Shown: positions 1 through 7,453 of the stretch, piece by piece
Layout of the letters: the number at the start of each line of letters is the position of its first letter
Position numbering within the stretch: the stretch's first letter is position 1
Made by a program: the position numbers and the translations under genes
Assembly (NCBI GenBank): GCA_016707705.1
Contig: JADJHD010000026.1
Span: 1-61,177, forward strand
Length of the DNA stretch: 61,177 bases
DNA from: Bacteroidales bacterium
Lineage (GTDB): Bacteria > Bacteroidota > Bacteroidia > Bacteroidales > UBA4417
Direction: 5' to 3'
The notes under the pieces: model-generated
The model's input: only the letters and a program-made list of their open reading frames with translations
The model's database searches: none
What the model was told of the DNA's origin: nothing

Positions 1-99
1 TCCCATTACCCTCCTGTGTTGCAAGGGAGTAAGACAGTAATGAATCCGAGATTCGTCCGGTAACCAGGCCTCGAATGGGACTGTTACTACTTTTCCCAT
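1..99 (-). CDS. partial hypothetical protein (N-terminal 33 codons)
   Basis: An open reading frame runs off the left edge of the window on the minus strand. It begins with ATG (99-97), reads MGKVVTVPFEAWLPDESR and stays open for all 33 visible codons. I do not recognise the family. A stretch this short can be open by chance, so reality of the gene is uncertain. It lies at the outer end of a region of decayed accessory genes. Confidence 0.3.
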   Translation of the reverse strand, partial: MGKVVTVPFEAWLPDESRIHYCLTPLQHRRVMG

Positions 100-849
100 T
101 GTATTGATATCTGTCGAAATGGTAGAAATTTGAATATGTCTAAGATAACAAACAATAAACAAAGCAGAATGCTAACAACGGATTATTTAACTTTATATTG
201 GTTACCTAAAACACAATTCAAATATGAAACTCTAACGAACTTGTAGTACTGAAATGCCGAGCGGAGATCGTATAGTACTTGAAGCAACTAATGAAAGGCA
301 CTCGGAGTTCCTGGAATCAAATGTTAGACCAGGTTCAAGATTCTATTTTTGGACTAATCTCCTATAGGGTTATTAGTATGGAGGCAGTCTGTCCTAAATT
401 GGGCATATTCTTGATGACATTTAGACAAAATATTAATTATGACTTTAATAGTTCTCTGTCTTTGGCTGGAAAGAACCTGAAGTTTAACTTCAGATGAGTT
501 CTTGTGATATTTCTGCCCATTGAATTGTTAAGGAAAAAAGAACCAATATGCTTCAGTCAAAGAATTAAAAAAAGGATGTCAATTTTTAACGACCCTTCAT
601 AGGAGATGAAGATTCGCGTATGATTTGGATAACTCCTGATCAGCCGCACTGACAATACAACATATACTTTGTGCTCAGTCAATCAAAATTACAATCTAAG
701 AGCAATTCACAACGACCGACCCAATGGACATAAATATGTTCCGTTGTCCTCAATAAAAAACGGTAGGGGCAACAATTTAGGTTTCATATAACCGCTCCTC
801 ACCCTTGCTTCAGTTTGAGGGTTCGAAGAGTTCCATCCTTGAAGCATTG
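100..849. other. gene-free stretch, no feature recognised
   Basis: About 750 bp without a convincing gene. The only plus-strand frame of note (279-497, 72 codons) has no recognisable motif, no promoter and an amino-acid composition unlike a real protein. On the minus strand about 730-850 reads openly in the frame that continues the helicase relic next door but shows no family motif. This looks like decayed accessory DNA; I see no tRNA, inverted repeat or transposase in it. Confidence 0.4.
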
Positions 850-1065
850 CTGTCTGTTCATTAAGTATTTTATGGTTGATTAATTCGTCAATGGATCCGC
901 CAACCTCGAAGAGGTTGGAACTGGATCAGAGGTTCTGGTAGTATCAGACCTTTTAGTAGACTTTGTTCAATCTCTATACCGATTCTATCGTCACTTATAT
1001 TAACAAAACTCCTGCTATATAATTCATACGCATCGGTGATTTTCCTGTGAATGTAAAAAAAAATT
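850..1065 (-). pseudogene. relic of the N-terminus of a large DEAD/DEAH-box helicase
   Basis: The minus strand reads KITDAYELYSRSF, then VNISDDRIGIE and LILPEPLIQF in one frame. The text continues as FEVGGSIDELINHK in another frame. Joined, this matches the N-terminal pattern I recall for large defence-associated DEAD/DEAH helicases (often with a DUF1998-type C-terminus): Y..Y.RSF..I.D.RI, then PEPLIQ.NP.FE.GG..DEL. The break sits inside a perfect hairpin (CCAACCTC, GAA, GAGGTTGG at 900-918) and is best explained by loss of two bases. A second slip seems to lie in a T-run near 1050. The helicase core motifs are absent, so only about 70 codons remain. The family call is from memory of the consensus; the loss of frame is seen directly. 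Confidence 0.4.
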
Positions 1066-1145
1066 ATTGCAACAGGTTTTGGGAGCAATCGAAAAAAAAT
1101 GGGTAGCTAGTATTTGATTAAAAGCATGTTACGTATCATGATACA

Positions 1146-2810
1146 CTACTTGGATCTGAAAAGTTTTTCAAAAAGTGATTTTAGTTCCATTTTAACACTC
1201 TCATAATCAACTAATAGTGCAGGTGGAAGTTGGTGAGCTAAGCTATTATTCCATGCAGCTTTCAGACTTTTGTCGTTTGCCGGATTGATGAGTTGGTCTA
1301 TTCCAGTGAACGATAATCCTTTGAATGCCATTTTTCGTTGGAAGCTATCGACCACCAACGAATAATCAATATCAGGATTGTTACGGGTAAGGTACCAAAT
1401 ATCGAAGAAATCTCGGGGAGCCGTGTAAGAACGTTGAATAAGTGCCCGAATCTTTTCAGAAATGACTTCTTCAATTGAATAGCAGGGCACCCCGTTAGGC
1501 TCAAGGAAGATTTGATCGGAGTACCCATGATTAACAGGCCTGAAAACAGGTGGGAAAATCAAAATTTCGAAAAGAATTATTTCGATTTTGATACTTGTAA
1601 GCCAGCGTTCGGGAGTTGGTGGAGTTTCTCGTTCGGGGAATGGTCTGCTCCCCAGAACTTAATAATCGCTTTAACCTGTGAGTTCATCTTTAAATCTTAA
1701 AGACCTGAGTGAAACTATATATGTCAACAGGCCTACATGTGTTTTCAGATGCAAACAGATTGATTCCAGGTGTTTTCTGGTTAATTGAAAGGATGATGTG
1801 CGACTAGTGAAATCTAAATCCTCCGAAAAACGATAATCGGGAAACCAGCATTTACGCAGACAAGTCCCCCCTTTAAAAACCAATACATCTTTTAGCTCCG
1901 GGTCAGAATAAATAGCTGCCAGGTAATGCCCGAGTGCCCAATCTTTATCGATAGTGCTTTTAGGTATTTTCTGTTTTTCAGCTATGATGGCAATTTCCTT
2001 CTGGAGAATCATTAGACTGAGATGTTGCTGGTAGCTATTATTTGAGGGATTGTCATATTCATCCTTAATTTCCAGGCTCCTAATGGTTTCACCAACACGT
2101 TCACCTGGAGGATCAAAAACATCATATGAGTTGTTTAGTTCTGATTTTGCGTATCGGATAAAAGACTTCATTCCTTTTTTATCCAACAATTCGGCAATAA
2201 ACCCCATACGCTTTAGAGCTGCCTTATTGTGAACGGCCTTGCTGTATTCAATAAGCTTCTCTCCTGAAAGGTTTGTATTGGCAAATGCAGGCAAAAGTTC
2301 CTCGAGACCTCCTGAATATTCAGGCAAATCGAAACAATCAATAATTGTTTTTTCGACATCGGTAATGCGAAAGGCGTTGTTCCCATAACCTTCAGTAATA
2401 ATTCCAGTCATTTTTCCTGGAGATACCCAAATAAATTTGTATGATGTCCCTTGAACAATTTTCTCCTTCTTTTTGAAAGCAGTCTGGATAAAGATGCTAT
2501 TTGGAAAACGGGAAGTAATTCCATGCTTATTAAGCGCTGACCAATAGGATATAGTTCCATTTTTGGCAAGAAAACAACCGATCACATTCTCGTTCCGAAA
2601 ATTGGACCGACAATACCTACCCCGTTCGATACGGGTGAGAAAGTTTTTAGATGCCAGGTTTTCGAGTATTATATTCAGGTTTTGAAACTTAACTCCAACC
2701 AAAGATTCAATCTCCGTCAGGTTGAAGATTTCAATTTCAAAATCATCGAGCAACCGGATAAACCGTTGTTGTTCTTCTGAAATATTAATTGATTTGTAGG
2801 TACGTGGCAT
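1146..2810 (-). pseudogene. AbiEi-AbiEii type IV toxin-antitoxin fusion, interrupted by frameshifts
   Basis: Residues 1-250 of the upstream frame (1671-2810) look like an AbiEi antitoxin: an N-terminal winged-helix segment followed by the AbiEi C-terminal domain. From about residue 260 the same frame becomes an AbiEii/AbiGii nucleotidyltransferase toxin with VFKGGTCLRK and RFSEDLDFTS, the nucleotide-binding and metal-binding motifs. The frame meets TAA at 1673-1671 and again at 1661-1659. In between, the neighbouring frame carries the family text (KAIIKFWGADHSPNEK), and the original frame resumes at about 1619 with PTPERWLTSIKIEI and runs to 1146, including EEVISEKIRALIQR and RDFFDIWYL. So two compensating indels about 50 bp apart break an otherwise complete gene. 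It is either a pseudogene or carries a sequencing error. AbiE systems normally use two separate genes, so the fusion is itself unusual. Confidence 0.75.
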
Positions 2811-2828
2811 TGTTTTTTACTTATTAAT

Positions 2829-2849
2829 ATGGGGTAAAATTTACCCCAT
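2829..2849. promoter_or_regulatory. perfect inverted repeat, candidate AbiEi operator
   Basis: Two 10-bp arms, ATGGGGTAAA and TTTACCCCAT, are exact reverse complements around a single A. The site begins 18 bp upstream of the AbiE-fusion start codon. AbiEi antitoxins of known systems repress their own promoter by binding inverted repeats, so autoregulation is the natural reading. The binding itself is inferred. Confidence 0.55.
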
Positions 2850-3095
2850 ATCTGGAAGAGAAAAGCAGAACGAATATATGAACAAAATCTATGAAATCAT
2901 ACTCCGACAGAAAAATAAATTTTAGTTGGCTGGGAAAAAGAGAAAAATGGGTTTAGCGCAGGATGTCCTATTTCAAGTCCAGTATTGCACAAACCTGAAT
3001 GAGAAGTCTTGGAGTTCTCTAGTATTTATAGTATCTGGACTTGATCTGATGGCTAAATAAAAGTTAGACCTAAGTTGTATGCAAATTGTATGCAA

Positions 3096-3135
3096 ATAAA
3101 AAACCACTTACTTGATATTATCGCCGTAAGTGGTT
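3096..3135 (-). terminator. rho-independent terminator after tRNA-derived copy A
   Basis: On the minus strand AACCACTTAC pairs perfectly with GTAAGTGGTT over a 14-nt loop and is followed by a T-rich run. It closes the tRNA-Pro transcription unit downstream of the degenerate copy at 3146-3222. Confidence 0.6.
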
Positions 3136-3145
3136 GATTATTTTG

Positions 3146-3222
3146 TCGGAGTGGTCAGACTCGAACTGACGACCATCCGCCAGCTGGCGGATAAGCAAGC
3201 CAACTTCGCCACTGAGATAGAT
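3146..3222 (-). pseudogene. tRNA-Pro-derived copy A with palindromic anticodon arm
   Basis: The 3' part is identical to the intact tRNA-Pro next door: 32 bp (3144-3175 against 3269-3300) covering the T arm and acceptor 3' strand. The D arm is similar (GGCGAAGTTGGCTTGC). The anticodon stem-loop is replaced by an 18-bp perfect palindrome, ATCCGCCAGCTGGCGGAT (3175-3192), so there is no anticodon loop. The 5' acceptor strand no longer pairs. It cannot act as a tRNA. It has its own terminator downstream and may still be transcribed. Confidence 0.7.
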
Positions 3223-3238
3223 TGTGATTTTTGGAAAC

Positions 3239-3263
3239 AAAAAAAGGTGCCAAATGGCACCTT
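3239..3263 (-). terminator. rho-independent terminator of tRNA-Pro
   Basis: On the minus strand AAGGTGCC pairs with GGCACCTT around an ATTT loop and is followed by a run of eight T. It starts 8 nt past the tRNA 3' end. Confidence 0.7.
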
Positions 3264-3270
3264 AATTATG

Positions 3271-3344
3271 TCGGAGTGGTCAGACTCGAACTGACGACCA
3301 CTTGCACCCCATGCAAGTACGCTAGCCAACTGCGCCACACCCCG
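3271..3344 (-). tRNA. tRNA-Pro (anticodon GGG)
   Basis: A 74-nt cloverleaf fits fully. The acceptor is CGGGGTG with CACTCCG (one G-T pair), with C1-G72 as expected for bacterial proline tRNAs. The D arm is GCGC/GCGT, the anticodon stem CTTGC/GCAAG with loop ATGGGGT, and the T arm GTCAG/CTGAC with loop TTCGAGT. T33 is followed by GGG at 3310-3308, which reads CCC and CCU proline codons. CCA is not encoded. Degenerate copies of the same tRNA lie on both sides, transcribed in the same direction. Confidence 0.88.
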
Positions 3345-3371
3345 AACAATGTTTTTATATAAAGAACTAAC

Positions 3372-3451
3372 TCAGACTCGAACTGACGACCATCCCGCCA
3401 GCCGGCGGATACGCTAGCCAATCTCGTCACCAGTGACGAGACCACACCCCG
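3372..3451 (-). pseudogene. tRNA-Pro-derived copy C with two palindromic insertions
   Basis: The 5' end CGGGGTGTGG, the D-loop segment TTGGCTAGCGTA and the T-arm segment TGGTCGTCAGTTCGAGTCTG match the intact tRNA. Two parts are replaced. In the D arm sits a hairpin with arms TCTCGTCAC and GTGACGAGA (3422-3441). In the anticodon arm sits a near-palindrome TCCGCCGGCTGGCGGGA (3393-3409). The acceptor 3' strand is missing. It is the first element after the promoter at 3469-3476. It is not a functional tRNA. Confidence 0.7.
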
Positions 3452-3468
3452 ATCCTCAAAAGAGTGTG

Positions 3469-3476
3469 CAAATATA
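3469..3476 (-). promoter_or_regulatory. promoter -7 box of the tRNA-Pro unit (TATATTTG)
   Basis: TATATTTG on the minus strand matches the Bacteroidetes -7 consensus TAnnTTTG. It lies 17 nt before copy C and would drive copy C, tRNA-Pro and possibly copy A. No clear -33 element was seen. Confidence 0.55.
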
Positions 3477-3616
3477 CATTTTTTTTATTTTCATCCACCT
3501 TGGGACAGTATTTCAGCCATTTTGACATGGAAACCGGATTTTAGTCCTTGCGTAAATATCTTGGAATCAGACAGGTAATATATTGGTATAATTTATGTTA
3601 AGCAGCAGAAAATTTA

Positions 3617-3624
3617 TAATTTTG
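3617..3624 (+). promoter_or_regulatory. promoter -7 box of trxB (TAATTTTG)
   Basis: TAATTTTG fits the TAnnTTTG consensus and ends 20 nt before the trxB start codon. Confidence 0.55.
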
Positions 3625-3644
3625 CGACTTAATTAAAACCTGAA

Positions 3645-4586
3645 ATGAACGCTGATACGAATGTTATCGAATGCCTGATCATTGGATCAGGTCCCGCAGG
3701 TTACACTGCTGCTATCTATGCTGCCCGCGCTGACCTTAAACCTGTACTATATACCGGACTTCAAATGGGTGGACAGCTTACCACCACTACCGAAGTTGAT
3801 AATTTTCCCGGATACCCGAAAGGGGTCACCGGACCAGAACTGATGCAGGATATGCAACATCAGGCTGAACGCTTTGGTGCAGATATCCGCTTTGGAATCA
3901 TTGACCACGTTGATTTTTCAAAAAGGCCTTTCAAGGTTACCACTGATGATGGCAAGGATCTGTTTGCCGAAACAGTGATTGTTGCCACCGGTGCTACTGC
4001 AAAATGGCTGGGACTGGAATCAGAGAAAAGATATAACGGAAATGGAGTTTCAGCCTGCGCTACCTGCGACGGATTCTTCTTCCGCGGAATGGATGTAGCA
4101 GTTGTCGGAGGTGGTGATACCGCCTGCGAAGAGGCTTCCTATCTTGCCAAAATGTGCCGTAAAGTTTACCTGATTGTCCGCCGCGACGAGCTCAGAGCTT
4201 CCAAAGCCATGCAGCACAGGGTAATGAATGCCGCCAATATTGAAATCCTCTGGGATTCCTCGACAAAGGAAATTCTGGGTGACGGTAAGGTTGTTACCGG
4301 AGCACTTGTTGGAAACAGCAAAACCGGAGATCTGAGACAACTGGAGCTGCAGGGATTTTTTGTAGCTATCGGACATCAGCCCAATACAGCAATGTTCGCC
4401 GGACAACTGGAACTAGATGATCAGGGATATATCAAAACCATTCCGGGAAGCACCCGCACCAATATTGATGGTGTATTTGCCGCTGGAGATGTTCAGGATC
4501 ATGTTTACCGTCAGGCAATTACAGCTGCCGGAACAGGTTGCATGGCTGCCATTGAAGCAGAACGCTGGATGGCCACCCAGGAATAA
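3645..4586 (+). CDS. trxB: thioredoxin reductase
   Basis: A 313-residue, cytosolic FAD enzyme that passes electrons from NADPH to thioredoxin. The FAD-binding loop GSGPAG is at residues 14-19. The redox pair C138-A-T-C141 lies in the sequence ACATCDG, and the NADPH-binding loop GGGDTA follows near residue 155. A late FAD motif (GVFAAGDVQD) is near the C-terminus. The length is standard for the low-molecular-weight bacterial class. The gene has its own -7 box and a terminator at 4608-4658, so it is monocistronic. It faces the RNA helicase gene tail to tail. Confidence 0.96.
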   Translation: MNADTNVIECLIIGSGPAGYTAAIYAARADLKPVLYTGLQMGGQLTTTTEVDNFPGYPKGVTGPELMQDMQHQAERFGADIRFGIIDHVDFSKRPFKVTTDDGKDLFAETVIVATGATAKWLGLESEKRYNGNGVSACATCDGFFFRGMDVAVVGGGDTACEEASYLAKMCRKVYLIVRRDELRASKAMQHRVMNAANIEILWDSSTKEILGDGKVVTGALVGNSKTGDLRQLELQGFFVAIGHQPNTAMFAGQLELDDQGYIKTIPGSTRTNIDGVFAAGDVQDHVYRQAITAAGTGCMAAIEAERWMATQE

Positions 4587-4607
4587 TCATTACATATTAC
4601 AAAAGAG

Positions 4608-4658
4608 AAACCCTGAAGTGATTACCAATGGTAGTCAATCTTCAGGGTTTGCTTTTTA
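4608..4658 (+). terminator. terminator of trxB
   Basis: The 11-bp stem AAACCCTGAAG/CTTCAGGGTTT encloses a second stem (TGATTACC/GGTAGTCA) and is followed by GCTTTTTA. It sits between trxB and the convergent helicase gene. Confidence 0.7.
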
Positions 4659-4695
4659 TATGGGCTTGTCAGTCCTGATTACTCTGGCGACTATT

Positions 4696-6573
4696 CTACC
4701 ATTTTTTCTTGCCTTTCAGTCTTCCGGTTCCATCCTTAGGAGCGTCACTGGAAGTGGAGGTACTGCTCTTTCCCTTACCACGGGCGGCATCATACCATTT
4801 TTCTTCCTTGTTATCGCTGCCTCTGCGGCTGTCACCACCACGGCTGTCACTACGGCTATCGCCGCCTCTGCCATAGGAACTGCTGCTGCTTCCGCCTCTC
4901 CTTGGGAAACGGCCTGAATTGCCGGAGCCTGAATCACGGTCGTTGCGGCCTCTGCTTGGTCTGCCCTTACGGTTCTGTTCTTCGGAAACATCCACCCTGA
5001 TGGGGCGGTCGTTGATGAACTTACCATTGAAGGATTCGATGAATTGCTTAACAAAGTCGGAATCTACTTCGATAAAGGTGAAGGTATCGCCTATATCAAT
5101 CTTACCGATTCTGAGGTCTCTTTTCCTGGTGTAGTCGTTGATGAGTCCAAGCAATTTCGGAGGTAAGATACCATCTTTGCGGCCGATGCTCATAAAGAGC
5201 CAGGTGAAATTTTCCCTTGAGGAGTATGAATTGCTTTCACGGCTTTCGTCAACATTGAGGTCGCCGGCATTCCTGTAGTATTCAAGGAAGCGGTTAAACT
5301 CAACGGATACGAAGCGCTTAATCAGTTCTTCGTTACTCAGCCACTGCAGTTTCTTAAAGATAACCGGCAGGAAAGGCATGATTTCTTCTTCGTTTACTAC
5401 AACATTTTCCATCCTGTCGATCAGGTGGTAAAGCTGCTTTTCGCAAACCTGTGTTCCACTGGGAATCTTCGACTGGTTGAATTCCTTGCCCACCTGTTTT
5501 TCAAGCTGCCTGATGCGGCTTTTTTCCTTCAGGTTAACAATGGAAATACAAACTCCGGTTTTTCCGGCTCTTCCGGTACGTCCGCTTCTGTGGATGTAAT
5601 TATCCGGTTCGTCAGGAAGATTGTAGTTGATAACATGGGTCAGGTCATCCACATCAATTCCACGGGCTGCAACGTCGGTAGCAACCAGCATGGAGAGATG
5701 TTTCTGGCGGAATTTGTTCATTACATGATCACGTTGGGCCTGTGAAAGGTCGCCATGCAGCGAGTCGGCACTATAGCCGTCGCGGATCAGTGATTCAGCA
5801 ATTTCCTGTGTTTCCTGACGTGTTCTGCAGAAAATGATTGCATACATTTCAGGATGATAATCGCAGATCCTTTTCAGGATATTGTAGCGATCCTTGGCAT
5901 GCGCAACGTAATAGTTGTGCTTAACGTTAACAGCGCCCTTGTTGCGTTGTCCAACACTGATGGTTTCAGGTTTGTGCATGTACTGCAGCGCAATCTGTTC
6001 AACTTCCTTGGGCATGGTAGCCGAGAAAAGGAAGGTGTGGCGTTCTTCGGGAGTACTTTCAATAATTCCTCTAACCTCTTCTTCAAATCCCATATTCAGC
6101 ATTTCATCTGCTTCATCAAGGACGAGCCATCTAATTTCGGAGAGGTCCGCTTTCTTACGCATGATCATATCCAGCATCCTGCCTGGTGTGGCAGCGATAA
6201 TGTGTGATCCTGCTTTCAATTCTTTTGCCTGAGCTTCAAAACCGGCACCACCATAGATAGGGGTGACGCGGATTCCTGGCATGTACTTCGCAAAGCTGCG
6301 GATGTCGTTGGCAATCTGTACGCAAAGCTCACGTGTGGGGCTAAGGATAATTGCCTGAGTCTTGTTAAGTTGCGGGTCAACCATCTGCAGCAGTGGCAAG
6401 CCAAAGGCAGCTGTTTTACCGGTTCCGGTTTGTGCGAGACCAACAAGGTCAGAATTGTTATCAAGGATTCGGGGGATCAGTGCTTCCTGCACCGGCATGG
6501 GGTTTTCGAACCCCAGTTCATTCACAGCCTTCAGTATATTTTCCTGCAGGCCGAGTTCATCAAATTTTTTCAT
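4696..6573 (-). CDS. DEAD-box ATP-dependent RNA helicase (DeaD/CsdA-like)
   Basis: A 625-residue cytosolic RNA helicase, probably for ribosome assembly or RNA unwinding at low temperature. The Q-motif region is at residues 3-30. AQTGTGKT (47-54) is the Walker A motif, PTREL is at 79-83, DEAD at 153-156, SAT near 185 and HRSGRTGRAGKTG marks motif VI. After the core comes a DbpA-type RNA-binding fold (about 480-560) and then a low-complexity tail rich in R, G, S and D, typical of RNA-binding tails. Domain order fits DeaD/CsdA better than RhlE. A TACCTTTG promoter box lies 18 nt upstream of the start codon. Confidence 0.9.
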   Translation of the reverse strand: MKKFDELGLQENILKAVNELGFENPMPVQEALIPRILDNNSDLVGLAQTGTGKTAAFGLPLLQMVDPQLNKTQAIILSPTRELCVQIANDIRSFAKYMPGIRVTPIYGGAGFEAQAKELKAGSHIIAATPGRMLDMIMRKKADLSEIRWLVLDEADEMLNMGFEEEVRGIIESTPEERHTFLFSATMPKEVEQIALQYMHKPETISVGQRNKGAVNVKHNYYVAHAKDRYNILKRICDYHPEMYAIIFCRTRQETQEIAESLIRDGYSADSLHGDLSQAQRDHVMNKFRQKHLSMLVATDVAARGIDVDDLTHVINYNLPDEPDNYIHRSGRTGRAGKTGVCISIVNLKEKSRIRQLEKQVGKEFNQSKIPSGTQVCEKQLYHLIDRMENVVVNEEEIMPFLPVIFKKLQWLSNEELIKRFVSVEFNRFLEYYRNAGDLNVDESRESNSYSSRENFTWLFMSIGRKDGILPPKLLGLINDYTRKRDLRIGKIDIGDTFTFIEVDSDFVKQFIESFNGKFINDRPIRVDVSEEQNRKGRPSRGRNDRDSGSGNSGRFPRRGGSSSSSYGRGGDSRSDSRGGDSRRGSDNKEEKWYDAARGKGKSSTSTSSDAPKDGTGRLKGKKKW

Positions 6574-6591
6574 TAATTAATTTTAGTGCTG

Positions 6592-6599
6592 CAAAGGTA
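6592..6599 (-). promoter_or_regulatory. promoter -7 box of the RNA helicase gene (TACCTTTG)
   Basis: TACCTTTG on the minus strand matches the TAnnTTTG consensus and ends 18 nt before the ATG at 6573. Confidence 0.55.
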
Positions 6600-6751
6600 C
6601 TTCCTTTAAGATAGCAAATAACATGAAGTAACTAATAATCAGTATTAAATGAGTTTTTTACCCTTGTTTTTTGCCTCATAATGTGCTTTTTGAGTGGGGG
6701 AAGTTCTTTGATGAATGGTAATTAATTCAAGATTTTCACTCTTATTGTAAA

Positions 6752-6892
6752 GTTCGGGGTTCAAGGTTCCAGGTTCAAGGTTCAAGGTTTAAGGTTCCAG
6801 GTTCAAGGTTCGGGGTTCAAGGTTCAAGGTTCGAAGTTCAGCTCGAGGTTCGGGGTTCAAGGTTCGGGGTTCGAGGTTCCTTGTTCGAGGGT
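6752..6892. repeat. GTTC-rich tandem repeat tract
   Basis: About 140 bp made of degenerate 7-14 bp units of the type GGTTCAAGGTTC and GGTTCGGGGTTC. It is extragenic, between the divergent helicase and purL genes. A similar shorter tract stands at 21455-21507, so it is part of a repeat module seen twice in the window. Confidence 0.8.
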
Positions 6893-6894
6893 TG

Positions 6895-7003
6895 ATTGTG
6901 CAAGTAGATGAAAATAGAACGATTCGCCAGTCGGCGGAATGAAACAACACAGATTTGAATTCTACCAAGTTGCAAGACACTTCGACAGGCTCAGTGTGAC
7001 ACT
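6895..7003. repeat. mosaic repeat module: palindrome and CACTTCGACAGGCTCAGTG
   Basis: It contains ATTGTGCAAGTAGATG (from 6895), a palindromic unit TTCGCCAGTCGGCGGAA (6923-6939) and CACTTCGACAGGCTCAGTG (from 6978). The same three pieces occur in the same order and orientation at 23164-23293. The last piece can form a short hairpin and resembles REP-like elements known from several bacterial phyla. Confidence 0.65.
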
Positions 7004-7039
7004 AATGTTCTAGTTATCAACTATCTTCAGGCTCACTTT

Positions 7040-7396
7040 TTCATCCACCAGCCGGCGGACTCACCCGCCAGCCGGCGGACTCCACTTCGCTTCGCATCCT
7101 CACATTTTCACATCCTCACATCCCCACATCTCCACATCCTCGCATCTCCATCCTCCAGCCGGCGAACTTCGCTTCGCTTCGCATCCTTGCATTTTCAAAT
7201 TCTCAAATTCTCATCCGCCAGCCGGCGGACTCCGCTTCGCTTCGCATTTTCAAATTCTCACATTTTCAAATTCTCAAATTCTCATCCACCAACCAGCGGA
7301 CTCCCGCTTCGCATCCTCACATCTTCGCATCCTCACATCTTCACATCTTCACATCTCCACATCCCCACATCCCCACATCCTCACATTTTCACATTT
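7040..7396. repeat. tandem palindromic units and CATCCTCACAT short repeats
   Basis: Palindromic units TCCGCCAGCCGGCGGA (exact or degenerate) recur at 7044, 7064, 7151, 7214 and 7284. Most are followed by CTTCGCTTCGCAT. From 7300 on, a 7-9 bp tract of CATCTTCACATCCCCACATC type fills the rest. No spacer pattern or cas gene is present, so it is not CRISPR. The tract ends just before the purL promoter. Open frames across it are artefacts of the repeat. Confidence 0.8.
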
Positions 7397-7426
7397 TTTT
7401 GTCTTTTTCCTCCCCTTTCTATTGCC

Positions 7427-7434
7427 TATCTTTG
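7427..7434 (+). promoter_or_regulatory. promoter -7 box of purL (TATCTTTG)
   Basis: TATCTTTG matches TAnnTTTG and ends 19 nt before the ATG at 7454. This placement supports that start codon and rules out the upstream extension through the repeats. Confidence 0.6.
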
Positions 7435-7453
7435 CAGCAGAAAACAGACTCCT

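Noticed and set aside
279..497. 72-codon frame in the left region
   Set aside because: No motif, no promoter box and no neighbours in support; the region looks decayed.
1..850. Group II intron in the left region
   Set aside because: I looked for a GTGYG start, a domain V hairpin and maturase motifs and found none.
3138..3338. 66-codon frame over the tRNA cluster
   Set aside because: It is the translated minus strand of the tRNA and its copies.
4417..4917. 166-codon plus-strand frame after trxB
   Set aside because: It overlaps the end of trxB, a terminator and the RGG-rich 3' part of the helicase gene; its Ala/Thr-rich text is the shadow of that repeat.
7040..7396. Possible CRISPR array
   Set aside because: The palindromes are irregularly spaced, the segments between them are themselves repeats, and no cas genes are near.
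7187..7453. N-terminal 89-codon extension of purL
   Set aside because: It is translated simple repeat (HPHIFTSSHLHIPTSPHPH), lies over the TATCTTTG promoter box, and PurL families start at the MILFFRNPG methionine.
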